From Brevibacterium antiquum CNRZ 918 (lineage in GTDB: Bacteria; Actinomycetota; Actinomycetes; Actinomycetales; Brevibacteriaceae), in contig NZ_FXZD01000002.1 in NCBI RefSeq assembly GCF_900169145.1, positions 186,001 to 250,000 of the forward strand: 64,000 nucleotides of DNA, read 5' to 3'. A program made the position numbers and the translations under genes. Below the pieces are notes generated by a model. The model saw only the letters and a program-made list of their open reading frames with translations, ran no database searches and had not been told where the DNA came from. Of the stretch, positions 25,192-35,283 are shown piece by piece (the stretch's first letter is position 1; each line of letters starts with the position of its first letter).

Positions 25192-27720
25192 ATGGCCACG
25201 TACTCCAGTTCGCTGCGCTCGGGCCTGCCCAGAGTCCCGGGCGGTGAGCCATGGCCCCCAGAAGGCACCATCGGTGAGCCGCTCGAGCCGGGCGCCTCGG
25301 TTGTGCCGGAAGAGTCGTTCGAGCCGGAAGCTTCGGCAGCGCCGGACGAGTCCAGCGAGTCGGAATCGACTGATTCCGGCGCCGAGGTGGATGACTCGGT
25401 AGAGACCGAGCATCCTGCCGCGGTCGAGCAGACCGTTGAGGGCGAAGAGCCCGCCGATGAGCCCGGTTCCGTCGGGACCGGTGCGGCGGTTGGCGCGGCC
25501 GGTGTCGCCGTAGGCGCAGCCGCTGGGACTGCCGCCGTTGCCTCCGATTCGGAGGCCGAGCCCGATGAGACTCAGGAACAGTCGTCCGATTCTGTCGCCG
25601 AGGCGAGCAGTGAGGTTCCGCTGCGTCGTGGTCTGCCCCGCGTCGAAGGTGGTGACCCATGGCCGCCCGAGGGCCTCGCACCTGCCGGTGTGAAGGCTCC
25701 CTCCAACACTTCTGCTGCTTCTGCCGTTTCCGGTTCGGGAGCGGCACCTGCTGCCCCGGATGTCGCACCTGCTGTTTCGGATGCCCAGCGTGAGCCGGAA
25801 GCTCAGTCCGATTCCGAGCCCTCGGCTGCACCAGCTGCCGATGCACCAGCTGCTGATGCTCCGTTGGCCGCCGCCGCGACCGCAGGTGCGGGAGCCGCTG
25901 CCGGCACAGCCGCAGTCGCGTCCGCCTCCGGTGGTCAGAGCGCAGCCGAGGTTCCTCTGCGTCGTGGCCTGCCCAGGGTCGCCGGTGGCGACCCCTGGCC
26001 GCCAGAAGGGTTCGCGCCCGCTGGTGCCAAGGCCGCCTCGTCGAGTTCGGCACCATCAAGTGCTCCTGCGGCCGAGACTTCTGCTGATGCTGGTGTCGCC
26101 AGCGGAGACGAAGCACCGACTGCCGATGTGGCTGCGGCCGAGGCCGACACGTCCTCCGCAGCTCCGGCTGCCGCCGCGACTGCCGGTGCCGCTGGTGCGG
26201 CGGTCGCCGCGTCCGGGAAGAAATCCTCTGGCGAACTCAGCGACACGCCTCTTCGCCGCGGACTTCCCCGTGTTGTCGGTGGGGATCCATGGCCACCCGA
26301 AGGCTTTGCCCCGGCGAATGCCACGGCCACCTCTGCTTCGACCGGAGGCGACGCTTCAGGTGCAGGCTCGGCCGACACCACGTCGACCGCCACAGCCCCG
26401 GCATCCGCCGCCACAGCCGCGGACTCTGCTGCCCCGGCTGAGGAGCCGTCGGCAGGCACGTCCGCACACGCGGATTCCGACTCCTCGTCGGCAGCTCCGG
26501 CCGCCGCAGCGGGAGCTGCAGCCGTTGGTGCCGGTGCAGCCGGTGGCGCAGCTGTCTCGTCGAGTTCTGACGAGAAGCCAGCGGCCACCTCGGCGGAGGA
26601 GAAGCCGGCTCGTTCCGGACTGCCGAAGTCCACAGGGCCGGCGCAGCGGAAGCCGATGGCCAAGCCTGCTGCGAAGGCCACAGACAAGCCGACCGCGAAG
26701 CCAGCGGCCAAGCAGGCCGACAAGCCTGCTGCGAAGTCGAGCACCGCACCGACGAAATCGACTTCCGCCTCCGGCTCGGCCGCGGCCAAGCCGGCTGGCG
26801 CGAAGAAGAAGGAACCGACGATGATCGGTTCCAAGTCCGTGGGTCAGTGGGCGAAGCTCGGTGGTCTCGGTCTCGGCGGCCTCGTCGTCGTGGCTGGAAT
26901 CCTCGTCCTCGCGGCACGAGGGCTGACGACTCTGCCCGGTGTCCCCGAGTTCCTCGAGCGCTACCCGGGTGAGTATCACCTGCCGGAGTTCGTCGATGAC
27001 GGCTTCCCCGCTTGGGCGAGGTGGACGCATTTCCTCAATGTGTTCTTCATGGTCCTCATCATCCGTTCGGGTCTGCAGGTGCGCCACCAGCAGAAGCCGC
27101 CGGCCTTCTACACCCCGAAGAAGGGTGGCAAGAAGATCAGCATCAACCTGTGGTTCCACACGGGCATCGATCTTCTGTGGCTGGCCAATGGCGTCATCTT
27201 CGTGGTCCTGCTGTTCATCTCCGGGCACTGGGCGCGGATCGTGCCGACGAGTTGGGAAGTCTTCCCGAACGCGGTCTCGGCCATGCTGCAGTACGCGATG
27301 TTGGATTGGCCGGCAGAGGACGGCTGGGTCAACTACAACTCCCTCCAACAGCTGATGTACTTCATCGTCGTGTTCATCGCGGCCCCGCTGGCTGCTATCA
27401 CGGGTGTGCGGATGAGCGAATGGTGGCCCAAGAACGCCACCAAGCTCAACAAGATCTATCCGGCACCACTGGCGCGTGCGATCCACTTCCCGACGATGAT
27501 CTTCTTCGTGGTGTTCATCCTCATCCACGTGTTCCTCGTGTTCGCGACGGGAATGCGGCAGAACCTCAACCACATGTACGCAGGTTCGGATGATCTGAAC
27601 TGGATCGGATTCATCTGGTTCGTGGCGTCTCTGGCAGTCATTGCCGGAGGTTGGTTCGCCGCCAGGCCGATGCTCTTGGCACCGATTGCGAACATGTTCG
27701 GGCGAGTCAGCAGCCGCTAG
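25192..27720 (+). CDS. Repeat-containing cytochrome b domain fusion downstream of etfBA
   Basis: An 842-residue two-part protein. Residues 1-550 are low-complexity, Ala/Glu/Pro/Ser-rich, and carry four copies of GLPRVxGGDPWPPEG (starting near residues 9, 144, 256, 354) plus a degenerate fifth (ARSGLPK, 473). A Lys/Ala-rich segment follows. Residues 555-842 form a membrane cytochrome b/b6 (b561-like) domain with about five spans and four candidate heme ligands, His613, His656, His765 and His779. It lies one base after etfA. The proposal that the repeats bind a soluble partner such as ETF, and the cytochrome passes electrons to the respiratory chain, is inference. Confidence 0.82.
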   Translation: MATYSSSLRSGLPRVPGGEPWPPEGTIGEPLEPGASVVPEESFEPEASAAPDESSESESTDSGAEVDDSVETEHPAAVEQTVEGEEPADEPGSVGTGAAVGAAGVAVGAAAGTAAVASDSEAEPDETQEQSSDSVAEASSEVPLRRGLPRVEGGDPWPPEGLAPAGVKAPSNTSAASAVSGSGAAPAAPDVAPAVSDAQREPEAQSDSEPSAAPAADAPAADAPLAAAATAGAGAAAGTAAVASASGGQSAAEVPLRRGLPRVAGGDPWPPEGFAPAGAKAASSSSAPSSAPAAETSADAGVASGDEAPTADVAAAEADTSSAAPAAAATAGAAGAAVAASGKKSSGELSDTPLRRGLPRVVGGDPWPPEGFAPANATATSASTGGDASGAGSADTTSTATAPASAATAADSAAPAEEPSAGTSAHADSDSSSAAPAAAAGAAAVGAGAAGGAAVSSSSDEKPAATSAEEKPARSGLPKSTGPAQRKPMAKPAAKATDKPTAKPAAKQADKPAAKSSTAPTKSTSASGSAAAKPAGAKKKEPTMIGSKSVGQWAKLGGLGLGGLVVVAGILVLAARGLTTLPGVPEFLERYPGEYHLPEFVDDGFPAWARWTHFLNVFFMVLIIRSGLQVRHQQKPPAFYTPKKGGKKISINLWFHTGIDLLWLANGVIFVVLLFISGHWARIVPTSWEVFPNAVSAMLQYAMLDWPAEDGWVNYNSLQQLMYFIVVFIAAPLAAITGVRMSEWWPKNATKLNKIYPAPLARAIHFPTMIFFVVFILIHVFLVFATGMRQNLNHMYAGSDDLNWIGFIWFVASLAVIAGGWFAARPMLLAPIANMFGRVSSR
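25216..26304 (+). repeat. Four dispersed GLPRVxGGDPWPPEG protein repeats
   Basis: Copies begin at nucleotide 25216 (variant GGEPWPPEG), 25621, 25957 and 26251. The later three share LRRGLPRVxGGDPWPPEGxAPA, and each ends a stretch of 100-130 Ala-rich residues. Synonymous bases differ between copies, so selection acts on the peptide; this is not a recent DNA duplication. Confidence 0.85.
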
Positions 27721-27733
27721 CCGCGGGCTGACC

Positions 27734-27777
27734 ACGAAGGCCCCCGCAGGACGATCGAGTCCTGCGGGGGCCTTCGT
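27734..27777 (+). terminator. Strong intrinsic-type terminator of the etf operon
   Basis: A perfect 19-bp stem: ACGAAGGCCCCCGCAGGAC (27734-27752) pairs with its complement at 27759-27777 around the loop GATCGA. It starts 14 bp after the stop codon and could also serve the convergent GntR gene. Confidence 0.85.
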
Positions 27778-27888
27778 CGTGCCGCATAACGTCCTGCGGG
27801 TGACGGTGTTCCAACGGTTGGCAAGGTCCTCGATCGAGTGGAGCTTTTCGAGCATTGGCTACAAACAGACGCCGAAGGACGGTTGGGG

Positions 27889-28551
27889 TCAGTGCAGGGC
27901 TGCGCGCAGCGTTGAGTCGAAGTCCCGGACATGCTCGGCGGCATGAGCTTCGGCCACCGACTGCTTGCCTTCGAGGATCGCTTCGAGGAGATCGATGTGC
28001 TCACGGATGTGGCCGATGAGGTCCGGAATGCGGGGAATGACCAGGCACCAGATCCGGGTCGCCAGGTCATCGAGGCGGACGAGAGTCTCCATCAAGTGCG
28101 GGTTGTCGACCGAGCGATAGATCAGGCGGTGGACCTCAAGGTCGCGCTCCATGAGGGCTCGTGGCTCATCGGTCTCCGTCAGTGCACGCAGATCGGCGAT
28201 CGTCGCCTCGAACTCCTGCCGACGCTCAGGAGTGAGATTGCAGGCCGCTTTGCGGGCGGCGATGGGCTCGAGGACCTCGCGCAACTCGGAAATCGTCGAC
28301 AGGTCCTTGAGGTCGACATTGCTCGCGAAGGTGCCACGACGCGAGTAGGAGACGACGAGGTGGTCGCTCTCCAGCCGTTTGAGCGCTTCCCTGATGGGGG
28401 TCCGTCCGACGTCGAGCTCGGCGCTCAGTCCAGCTTCGTTGATGGGGTCGCCAGGAGCGATGTCAAGCATGATGAGGCGGTGGCGAAGGATCTCGTAGGC
28501 ACGGTCGGCAAGAGACATCTTCTGCGACGCCGCAGCGGACGACAAATCCAT
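27889..28551 (-). CDS. GntR family (FCD domain) transcriptional regulator
   Basis: A 220-residue FadR-type repressor. The winged helix is at about residues 12-78, with AELDVGRTPIREALKRLES. The FCD domain has the expected metal/ligand residues around RDLEVHRLIYRSVDNPHL and the C-terminal HIDLLEAI plus AEAHAAEHV helices. The ATG at 28551 has AGGAG nine bases upstream. It is divergent from soxB with a gap of about 100 bp, so it probably controls the sarcosine oxidase genes, with sarcosine or a related compound as the likely effector. Confidence 0.87.
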   Translation of the reverse strand: MDLSSAAASQKMSLADRAYEILRHRLIMLDIAPGDPINEAGLSAELDVGRTPIREALKRLESDHLVVSYSRRGTFASNVDLKDLSTISELREVLEPIAARKAACNLTPERRQEFEATIADLRALTETDEPRALMERDLEVHRLIYRSVDNPHLMETLVRLDDLATRIWCLVIPRIPDLIGHIREHIDLLEAILEGKQSVAEAHAAEHVRDFDSTLRAALH

Positions 28552-28628
28552 TCCCGAACTCCTGAAGTCACCTATTGCGCATTTGCTTTTCCTCGTCTTA
28601 GACTACAGGAACACATCTGATATATGAG

Positions 28629-28639
28629 TTGATGATCAA
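28629..28639. promoter_or_regulatory. Small palindrome before soxB
   Basis: TTGAT-G-ATCAA, an 11-bp perfect palindrome, lies 18 bp before the soxB start, next to TATATG. It is a possible operator half of the divergent GntR region, too short to be certain. Confidence 0.3.
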
Positions 28640-28657
28640 ATGGTCGAAGGAGATCGC

Positions 28658-29875
28658 ATGGCAGACCAACTCCCCGAGCACCCCGATTTCCTGTGGCGGA
28701 ATCCGGAGCCGAAGGCCTCCTATGAAGCCGTCATCATCGGCGGCGGCGGACACGGCCTGGCCACCGCGTACTATCTGGCCAAGAACCATGGCATGACGAA
28801 CATCGCGATCCTCGAACGCGGCTGGCTGGCCGGCGGCAATATGGCTCGCAACACGACGATCATCCGCTCGAACTACCTGTGGGACGAGTCTGCCGCGATC
28901 TACGAGAAGTCCCTCAAGCTCTGGGAACAGCTGCCCGAGGAACTCGACTACGACTTCCTCTTCTCCCAGCGCGGAGTCCTCAACCTCGCCCACACCCTCC
29001 AGGACATGCGCGAATCGCAGAGGCGCGTCAACGCCAATGCCCTCAACGGCGTCGACGCCGAATGGCTCGACCCCAAGCAGGTCAAGGAAGTCTGCCCGAT
29101 CATCAACATCGGCGACGACCTGCGCTACCCGGTCATGGGCGGAACCTACCAGCCGCGTGCCGGCATCGCCAAGCACGACCACGTCGCCTGGGCCTTCGCC
29201 CGCAAGTGTGACGAAATGGGCGTCGACATCATCCAGAACTGTGAGGTCACCGGCATCGAGCGCATGGGCGACAAGGTCGTCGGCGTTGAAACCAACCGCG
29301 GCAACATCGCCACCGAACGCGTGGCCATGTGCGTGGCAGGAGACTCCTCGGTGCTGGCAGACATGGCCGGCATCCGACTGCCGATCCAGTCCCATCCCCT
29401 GCAGGCCCTGGTGTCCGAACTCTTCGAGCCCGTCCACCCGACCGTCGTGATGTCCAACCACGTTCACGTCTACGTCTCCCAGGCGCACAAGGGAGAGCTG
29501 GTCATGGGCGCCGGCGTCGACTCCTATAACGGCTATGGGCAACGAGGCGGCTTCCATGTCATCGAAGAGCAGCTGGCCGCCGCGGTCGAACTGTTCCCGA
29601 TCTTCGCCCGCGCCCACGTGCTGCGCACCTGGGGCGGCATCGTCGACGTCACCCTCGATGCCTCACCCATCGTGTCGAAGACCGAGGTCGCAGGCCTCTA
29701 CGCCAATTGCGGCTGGGGCACCGGCGGGTTCAAGGGCACGCCTGCCGCGGGACTCACTTTCGCCCACACCATCGCGAACGACGAACCCCACCCGCTCAAC
29801 GCCCCCTATGCGCTCGACCGGTTCGAAACCGGTCACCTCATCGATGAGCACGGCGCGGCCGCCGTGGCCCACTGA
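28658..29875 (+). CDS. soxB: Sarcosine oxidase subunit beta
   Basis: The 405-residue flavoprotein subunit of heterotetrameric sarcosine oxidase, which oxidatively demethylates sarcosine to glycine. The FAD-binding segment [15 protein letters not shown] follows VIIG (about residues 27-42). His173 and His175 in [10 protein letters not shown] lie where the family carries the covalently attached FMN. C-terminal [15 protein letters not shown] and [16 protein letters not shown] are typical. GAAGGAG five bases before ATG 28658 fixes the start; an upstream in-frame ATG at 28640 has none. It is first gene of soxBDAG. Confidence 0.93.
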   Translation: MADQLPEHPDFLWRNPEPKASYEAVIIGGGGHGLATAYYLAKNHGMTNIAILERGWLAGGNMARNTTIIRSNYLWDESAAIYEKSLKLWEQLPEELDYDFLFSQRGVLNLAHTLQDMRESQRRVNANALNGVDAEWLDPKQVKEVCPIINIGDDLRYPVMGGTYQPRAGIAKHDHVAWAFARKCDEMGVDIIQNCEVTGIERMGDKVVGVETNRGNIATERVAMCVAGDSSVLADMAGIRLPIQSHPLQALVSELFEPVHPTVVMSNHVHVYVSQAHKGELVMGAGVDSYNGYGQRGGFHVIEEQLAAAVELFPIFARAHVLRTWGGIVDVTLDASPIVSKTEVAGLYANCGWGTGGFKGTPAAGLTFAHTIANDEPHPLNAPYALDRFETGHLIDEHGAAAVAH

Positions 29876-29901
29876 GCCGACCCGACCTGGAAGGACGACC
29901 A

Positions 29902-30243
29902 ATGCTTCTCATCGACTGCCCGAACTGCGGGCCACGCGACGAAACCGAATTCCACTACGGCGGGCAGGCCCACGTGGCCTACCCGGCCGACCCCCACGCG
30001 CTGAGCGACAAAGAGTGGGCCGAGTTCCTCTTCTATCGCAACAACGACCGCGGCCTCTTTGCCGAGCGGTGGAGCCACAGCCTCGGCTGCCGGAAGTGGT
30101 TCAACGCCGTCCGCGACACCGTGACCTATGACTTCACGGCCATCTACCCCATGGGCCATTCGCGACCGACAGGCGCAGGCCCGAGCGCTGCAGCCACTGC
30201 AGGCGCTGACCCGATTCCAGCCGAAGGCGAGGGCGCACGATGA
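29902..30243 (+). CDS. soxD: Sarcosine oxidase subunit delta
   Basis: The 113-residue small zinc-binding subunit. All four zinc ligands known from the family are at the expected places: Cys6, Cys9, His59 and Cys63. The conserved [19 protein letters not shown] and [12 protein letters not shown] are present. An Ala/Gly/Pro-rich tail of about 25 residues after YPMGHSRP is variable in relatives. It overlaps soxA by four bases (ATGA). It is the structural partner in the complex. Confidence 0.92.
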   Translation: MLLIDCPNCGPRDETEFHYGGQAHVAYPADPHALSDKEWAEFLFYRNNDRGLFAERWSHSLGCRKWFNAVRDTVTYDFTAIYPMGHSRPTGAGPSAAATAGADPIPAEGEGAR

Positions 30244-33236
30244 GCTCCGCAGACACGAACATCCGCCTCGACCACGCGACCGGAATCGACCGTTCGCGTC
30301 CCATCTCCTTCACCGTCGACGGTCGCCACTATGAGGGTTTCGCCGGTGACACGATCGCCAGCGCCCTCATTGCTGCAGGTCGCATCGACTGCGGCAACTC
30401 GACGTACCTGGGACGGCCCCGCGGCCTCCTCAGCGCCGGCATCGAGGAGTCCAACGCCCTTGTCCGCGTGCATCCACGCGTTTCCGGTGACGTCAGCGAA
30501 TCAATGCTGCCGGCCACTCGTGTTCCCATCACCGAGGGCCTCGAGGCCGACTACCTCGCGGGCCTGGGTATCCTCGACCCCGGTCAGGACGAACTCGTCT
30601 ACGAGCACAAGCACGTCCACACCGACGTCCTCGTCGTCGGTGCCGGGCCGGCCGGCCTGGCCGCAGCGCGCGAGGCCGGCAGGTCCGGTGCCCGCACCCT
30701 GCTCCTCGACGATCGCGCCGCCCCCGGCGGATCGCTGCTGTCGAGCTCAGGGGCATTCGGTGTAGGAGGGTCGGCAGAGACCATCGACGAGGTACCTGCC
30801 GCTGCGTGGATCGAGTCGACTGTGGCTTCCTTCGCCGAGGCGGAGGAGCTCACATACAGAGCCAACACGACCGTGTTCGGCAGCTACGACTCGAACTACT
30901 TCGTCGCCCTCGAAGACCGCACCCTCGACCTCGTCGAGAACGACGGCAGAGGCCGCTCTGCGGCCGAAGCCAGGGACGACAAATCCACGGCAGGCCACAG
31001 CGCCACATCCCGGGCCGGCACCCGGCAACGGGTGTGGCACATCCGGGCCAAGCAGGTTGTGCTCGCCACCGGAGCCCACGAGCGCCCCATCGTGTTCGCC
31101 GACAACGACCGACCGGGCATAATGCTCGCCTCGGCCGTGCGGACGTACCTCAACCGTTTCGGTGTCGCCGCTGGTCAGCGCATCGCGATCGCTGCGACAA
31201 ATGATTCGGCCTACGAACTGCTGGCCGATCTGCACGCGGCCGGCATCGAGGTTCCAGCGATCATCGACTCCCGGACCACCGCCTCGGCGATGGCTGAACG
31301 GGTCGTTGGCAGGACGGGAACCCGACTCATCCTCGGCTCCGCAGTCACCGGCACCGCAGGCCAGGGCCCGGCGGGACGCATCAGCCGGGTCACCGTCGCA
31401 GCCCTCGACGATGACTGCGTGGCCGCCGGGGACGGCGAAGACATCGACGTCGACCTGCTCGCCGTGGCCGGCGGATTCTCCCCGGTCATCCACCTGCACG
31501 GACAACGTAAGGGGCCAATCGTTTGGCGGGCTGACATCGCCGCTTTCGTCCCGAGAACACCGGTGCGCAACCAGTTCACCGTCGGTGCGATCAATGGCGA
31601 CTACTCCCTCGAAGCGGCCCTCAAAGACGGGGCCGAGGCGGGCAATGCAGCAGCTGATCGCACCGGCTTCGCCGCTGCGCTCGACGCCCCCAAGGCCACA
31701 GCGATGACGTACGCACCGGCGCGCCCACTGTGGCTGGTCACCTCGGCCAAGGACGACCACACGGCGCTGACCACGCACTTCATCGACTTCCAGCGCGACC
31801 AAAGCGTTGCAGACGTGCAGCGGGCGATGAACGCGGGCATGCGCTCCGTCGAGCACATCAAGCGCTACACTTCGATCTCGACGGCCAATGATCAGGGCAA
31901 GACGAGCGCGGTCAACGCCATCGGTGCGATCGCCTCAGTCCTCGGCGAGACCGACCTGGGCTCAGTCGGTCACACGACCTTCCGGGCTCCCTTCGCACCG
32001 GTGCCCTTCGCAGCCTTGGCCGGCCGGCGGAAGGGTGAGCTGTTCGATCCGGCACGCATCACCGCGATCCACCCCTGGCATGTGGCCCACGGTGCGAAGT
32101 TCGAGGACGTCGGGCAGTGGAAGAGACCCTGGTACTACCCCCGACCGGGAGAGGACATGGACGCCGCGGTGCTGCGCGAGGGTAAGGCCGTGCGCGAATC
32201 GGTCGGCTTCCAGGACGCCTCGACGCTGGGCAAGATCGAGATCCGCGGCACCGACGCCGGCGATTTCCTGGGCCAGATCTACACGAACGGCTTCAAGAAA
32301 CTGGCGGTCGGCAAGGGGCGCTACGGTCTCATGTGCAAACCCGACGGCATGATCTTCGACGACGGCGTGACCCTGCGCGTGGCCGAGGACCGCTACTACA
32401 TGACCACGACCACTGGCGGTGCCGCGACCGTCCTCGAATGGCTCGAGGAATGGCACCAGACGCAATGGCCCGAACTCGACGTCGTCTTCACCTCGGTGAC
32501 GGAAGAATGGTCGACCGTCGCGGTCGCCGGACCCCAGTCCCGGGACGTCATCGCCAAGATCGCCCCGCACCTCGACGTGTCCAACGAGGCCTTCGAGTTC
32601 ATGGGCTTCCGCGAGACCACCCTGGCCAATGGGATCCCGGCGCGCATCTGCCGGATCTCCTTCTCCGGTGAGCTGGCCTTCGAGGTCAATGTCGAGAACT
32701 ACTACGGCCTGGCCGTGTGGGAGGCCGTCGCCGAGGCGGGAGCCGAGTTCGACATCACCCCCTACGGCACCGAGGTCATGCACGTCCTGCGTGCCGAGAA
32801 GGGCTTCATCATCGTCGGTCAGGACACCGACGGGACCGTGACCCCGCAGGATGCGGGCATGGAGTGGATCGTCTCGAAGTTCAAGGACTTCATCGGCAAA
32901 CGCTCCTACTCACGGATCGACACGGCCCGCGAGGACCGCAAACACCTCGTCGGGGTCCTTCCCGTCGACGGCACGACCCGGCTGGCCGAAGGTGCGCAGC
33001 TCATCACCGCCGGCACCCCGGTGACCCCGGAGGCCGGGCCCGTACCGATGATCGGCCACGTCACCTCCTCCTACATGTCGCCGAGCCTCGATCGCCCGAT
33101 CGGTCTCGCCTTCGTCGAAAACGGCCGGAACCGGACGGGTGAGATCATCCAATCCCCGGTTGCAGGCAGCCTCGTCGACGTCGAGATCACCTCGCCCGTC
33201 TTCTACGACCCAGAAGGGAACCGCCGCGATGGCTGA
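30240..33236 (+). CDS. soxA: Sarcosine oxidase subunit alpha
   Basis: The 998-residue alpha subunit, which binds NAD+ and tetrahydrofolate and channels the methyl carbon of sarcosine into 5,10-methylene-THF. Order of domains: an N-terminal ferredoxin-like fold ([17 protein letters not shown]), a Rossmann unit with GAGPAG at residues 134-139, an amino-acid-oxidase-like middle part, and a GcvT-like folate domain from about residue 600 ([20 protein letters not shown]) to the end. Length and motifs are normal for the family. It overlaps soxD and soxG, so the four subunits are translationally coupled. Confidence 0.93.
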   Translation: MSSADTNIRLDHATGIDRSRPISFTVDGRHYEGFAGDTIASALIAAGRIDCGNSTYLGRPRGLLSAGIEESNALVRVHPRVSGDVSESMLPATRVPITEGLEADYLAGLGILDPGQDELVYEHKHVHTDVLVVGAGPAGLAAAREAGRSGARTLLLDDRAAPGGSLLSSSGAFGVGGSAETIDEVPAAAWIESTVASFAEAEELTYRANTTVFGSYDSNYFVALEDRTLDLVENDGRGRSAAEARDDKSTAGHSATSRAGTRQRVWHIRAKQVVLATGAHERPIVFADNDRPGIMLASAVRTYLNRFGVAAGQRIAIAATNDSAYELLADLHAAGIEVPAIIDSRTTASAMAERVVGRTGTRLILGSAVTGTAGQGPAGRISRVTVAALDDDCVAAGDGEDIDVDLLAVAGGFSPVIHLHGQRKGPIVWRADIAAFVPRTPVRNQFTVGAINGDYSLEAALKDGAEAGNAAADRTGFAAALDAPKATAMTYAPARPLWLVTSAKDDHTALTTHFIDFQRDQSVADVQRAMNAGMRSVEHIKRYTSISTANDQGKTSAVNAIGAIASVLGETDLGSVGHTTFRAPFAPVPFAALAGRRKGELFDPARITAIHPWHVAHGAKFEDVGQWKRPWYYPRPGEDMDAAVLREGKAVRESVGFQDASTLGKIEIRGTDAGDFLGQIYTNGFKKLAVGKGRYGLMCKPDGMIFDDGVTLRVAEDRYYMTTTTGGAATVLEWLEEWHQTQWPELDVVFTSVTEEWSTVAVAGPQSRDVIAKIAPHLDVSNEAFEFMGFRETTLANGIPARICRISFSGELAFEVNVENYYGLAVWEAVAEAGAEFDITPYGTEVMHVLRAEKGFIIVGQDTDGTVTPQDAGMEWIVSKFKDFIGKRSYSRIDTAREDRKHLVGVLPVDGTTRLAEGAQLITAGTPVTPEAGPVPMIGHVTSSYMSPSLDRPIGLAFVENGRNRTGEIIQSPVAGSLVDVEITSPVFYDPEGNRRDG

Positions 33237-33894
33237 AACCACCCACACCACCGAGCAGCGCCAGACTCAGCTGCGCAACGTCGAGTCCTCCGCCGAGGCG
33301 CTCGATACCCTCCGCGTCTCACCCGGAGCCCACCTCGCCGAGGAGATGGCCACCGCCACCAGGGCCGGCAGAGACGAGGTGGGCCTGCGGGAACGGGCGT
33401 TCGCCGTCCAGCTCGGGCTGCGCGCCACGCCGGGAACCGCCTCGGCCGAGGCCCTCGAGTCCGCCCTGGGAATCACCTTGCCCGGGCAGATCGGCGAGGT
33501 CACCGGCGACGAAGCGGGACTGCATGCGTTCTGGCTGGGTCCCGACGAGTTCCTCGCCGTCGACGTCTCCCGGCGTCAGCAGCCCGGGGAGACCCTCATA
33601 GCCGAGGCCTCCCTCGAGGGGCTGCCGGGACAGGCTGTGGATCTGTCCGCGAACCGCACGATCCTCGAACTGAGCGGGTCGAAGGCACGTGAAGTCCTCG
33701 AAAAGAGCGTCCGCGCCGATCTCCATCTCCGTGCCTTCGGCGTCGGTACGGCGATATCGGCCCAACTGGGGCCGGTGCCGGTCATCGTGCACCACTCCTC
33801 GGCGCTTGAATACCGTATCTACCCGCGGGCGAGCTTCGCGGACTTCACGATTCGTTGGCTGCTCGACGGAATGGCGGAGTTCCTCACCGACTGA
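33229..33894 (+). CDS. soxG: Sarcosine oxidase subunit gamma
   Basis: The 221-residue gamma subunit, a GcvT-like structural protein of the complex. Recognisable blocks are [32 protein letters not shown], and the C-terminal [17 protein letters not shown]. The ATG at 33229 overlaps the soxA stop by eight bases and follows GAAGGGA. In-frame sequence further upstream lies inside soxA and is not part of the gene. About 95 bp after its stop the IS element begins, separating it from purU. Confidence 0.9.
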   Translation: MAETTHTTEQRQTQLRNVESSAEALDTLRVSPGAHLAEEMATATRAGRDEVGLRERAFAVQLGLRATPGTASAEALESALGITLPGQIGEVTGDEAGLHAFWLGPDEFLAVDVSRRQQPGETLIAEASLEGLPGQAVDLSANRTILELSGSKAREVLEKSVRADLHLRAFGVGTAISAQLGPVPVIVHHSSALEYRIYPRASFADFTIRWLLDGMAEFLTD

Positions 33895-33990
33895 CGCAGA
33901 ACGGGCAGGGGAGCGCGGGTTCGAAGGGCGCGGGTTCGGAAGTCGCGAACTCTGCGCAAGCCGGGAACCGAGCGTCTGAAGTTGACCAAG

Positions 33991-34015
33991 GGGACTGATG
34001 CAGGGTTAGGTGACA
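33991..34015. repeat. Left terminal inverted repeat of the IS3 element
   Basis: The end reads GGGACTGATGCAGG..., finishing GGTGACA. It matches the right end in GGGACTG, TGCA and GGTGACA, with six mismatches. AAG precedes it at 33988-33990. Confidence 0.85.
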
Positions 34016-34059
34016 TCTAATCTGGCTTGTTCATAGGCAAGCCTGGAAGGATAGACACC

Positions 34060-34368
34060 ATGCCACAGCCCTACCCGAAAGAATTCCGCGACGACGTCAT
34101 CCGCGTCGTCCAGACCAGGGATTCCAAGACGACGATCGGACAGATCGCCAAGGACTTCGGAGTCCACGAAGGCACCATCAACAAATGGCTCCGCCAAGCA
34201 GAAATCGATGCCGGCAACAAACCCGGCAACACCAGCGACGAGTCCGCCGAACTACGAGAGATGCGTCGGCGCAATCGTCTGCTTGAGCAGGAGAACGAGG
34301 TCCTGCGCCGCGCGGCCGCCTATCTGTCACAGGCGAACCTGCCGTCAAAAGGCTCTACCCGCTCGTGA
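34060..34368 (+). CDS. IS3-family transposase OrfA
   Basis: The 102-residue first frame. An HTH of the InsE type (IGQIAKDFGVHEGTINKWLRQA) binds the inverted repeats. A leucine-zipper helix follows (REMRRRNRLLEQENEVLRRA) for dimerisation. ATG 34060 is used; an upstream in-frame ATG at 34027 is possible. Its frame is +1 relative to orfB. A slippery AAAAGG near its end allows an OrfAB fusion. Confidence 0.9.
   Translation: MPQPYPKEFRDDVIRVVQTRDSKTTIGQIAKDFGVHEGTINKWLRQAEIDAGNKPGNTSDESAELREMRRRNRLLEQENEVLRRAAAYLSQANLPSKGSTRS
34347..34352 (+). promoter_or_regulatory. Candidate -1 ribosomal frameshift site
   Basis: The run AAAAGG (34347-34352) lies in the orfA/orfB overlap. Slipping back one base joins orfA to the orfB frame (KRLYPLVRELAVDG), the usual way IS3 elements make their transposase. 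No stimulatory structure was examined. Confidence 0.55.
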
Positions 34369-35249
34369 GAGAGCTCGCCGTCGACGGGATCCCCGTGGCG
34401 GTGTCGTGCCGGGTCTTGAAGCTCTCCCGCCAGCCCTACTACCGGTGGCTGGCCGCGCCTGTCCCTGATACCGATCTCGTTGAGGCATATCGGGCCAATG
34501 CGCTCTTCGATGCCCACCGTGATGATCCCGAGTTCGGGTACCGATACCTCGCCGACGAAGCCGAAGCGGCCGGCCAACCCATGGCGGCACGCACTGCGTG
34601 GCGGTTGTGTTCGGCCAATGACTGGTTTTCCGCCTTCGGTAAGGGCCGGGCCAAGAACGGGAAGAAGCCGGGCCCACCCGTTCACGACGATCTGTGCGCG
34701 GTTGTCGATGCCGACGGACGGACCAGGCACGAGTTTAGAGCTGATGGACCGAATCAGCTGTGGTTGACCGACATTTCGGAGCACCATACGAATGAGGGTA
34801 AGCGCTACCTCTGCGCGGTCAAGGACGCCTACTCGTCACGCATCGTCGGCTATTCGATCAGCTCGAGGATGAAAGCCCGGTTGGCTGTCGATGCCCTCGA
34901 GATGGCTGTGACCAGGCGCGGTGACGTGGCCGGATGCGTGACGCACAGCGACCGTGGCAGCCAATTCAGATCGAAGAAATTCACTCGGGCTTTGGCCCGT
35001 CACGGCATCATCGGGTCGATGGGACGAGTCGTCGCAGCGGGCGATAACGCGGCCATGGAATCGTTCTTCGCCCTGTTGCAGAAGAACGTTCTCGACCGTC
35101 GCCGGTGGGTCACTCGCGACCAGTTGAGAATCGCGATCGTGTCCTGGATCGAGCGTACATATCACCGACGTCGCCGACAAGCCCGGTTGGGTCGATTGAC
35201 ACCAGTAGAGTACGAAGCAATCATAGAGCCAGCTGCTCTCGCAGCATGA
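34365..35249 (+). CDS. IS3-family transposase OrfB (DDE integrase core)
   Basis: The 294-residue catalytic frame. The rve integrase core has its three acidic residues: Asp in LWLTDISEH, Asp in THSDRGSQF, and Glu in NAAMESFFALLQKNVL, with the downstream lysine. The HTH_21 region (YRANALFDAHRDDPEFGYRYL) precedes it. The GTG at 34365 is only the first in-frame start; the functional product is probably the OrfAB fusion. No stop or frameshift interrupts the frame. Confidence 0.9.
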   Translation: MRELAVDGIPVAVSCRVLKLSRQPYYRWLAAPVPDTDLVEAYRANALFDAHRDDPEFGYRYLADEAEAAGQPMAARTAWRLCSANDWFSAFGKGRAKNGKKPGPPVHDDLCAVVDADGRTRHEFRADGPNQLWLTDISEHHTNEGKRYLCAVKDAYSSRIVGYSISSRMKARLAVDALEMAVTRRGDVAGCVTHSDRGSQFRSKKFTRALARHGIIGSMGRVVAAGDNAAMESFFALLQKNVLDRRRWVTRDQLRIAIVSWIERTYHRRRRQARLGRLTPVEYEAIIEPAALAA

Positions 35250-35258
35250 CACTCACGC

Positions 35259-35283
35259 TGTCACCCTTCTTTGCAACAGTCCC
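35259..35283. repeat. Right terminal inverted repeat of the IS3 element
   Basis: Read on the minus strand it begins GGGACTGTTGCAAAG and ends GGTGACA, matching the left repeat. AAG follows at 35284-35286. The purU start is only 55 bp beyond. Confidence 0.85.

Larger units (their letters stand above)
33991..35283 (+). mobile_element. Complete IS3-family insertion sequence
   Basis: A 1293-bp element bounded by imperfect 25-bp inverted repeats (19 of 25 identical) and flanked on both sides by AAG (33988-33990 and 35284-35286), the 3-bp target duplication expected for IS3-type transposition. It encodes two overlapping frames, orfA and orfB, with a likely -1 frameshift site at 34347-34352. All DDE residues are present, so it may be active. 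It interrupts the space between soxG and purU. Confidence 0.92.

Noticed and set aside
25935..26834. A 299-residue Ala/Gly-rich frame on the minus strand opposite the repeat protein.
   Set aside because: It mirrors the low-complexity plus-strand sequence, has no RBS or motif, and falls inside the etf operon.
34060..35249. The IS3 orfA/orfB as a frameshifted pseudogene.
   Set aside because: The -1 overlap with an AAAAGG slippery run is the normal design of IS3 transposases, and all catalytic residues are intact.
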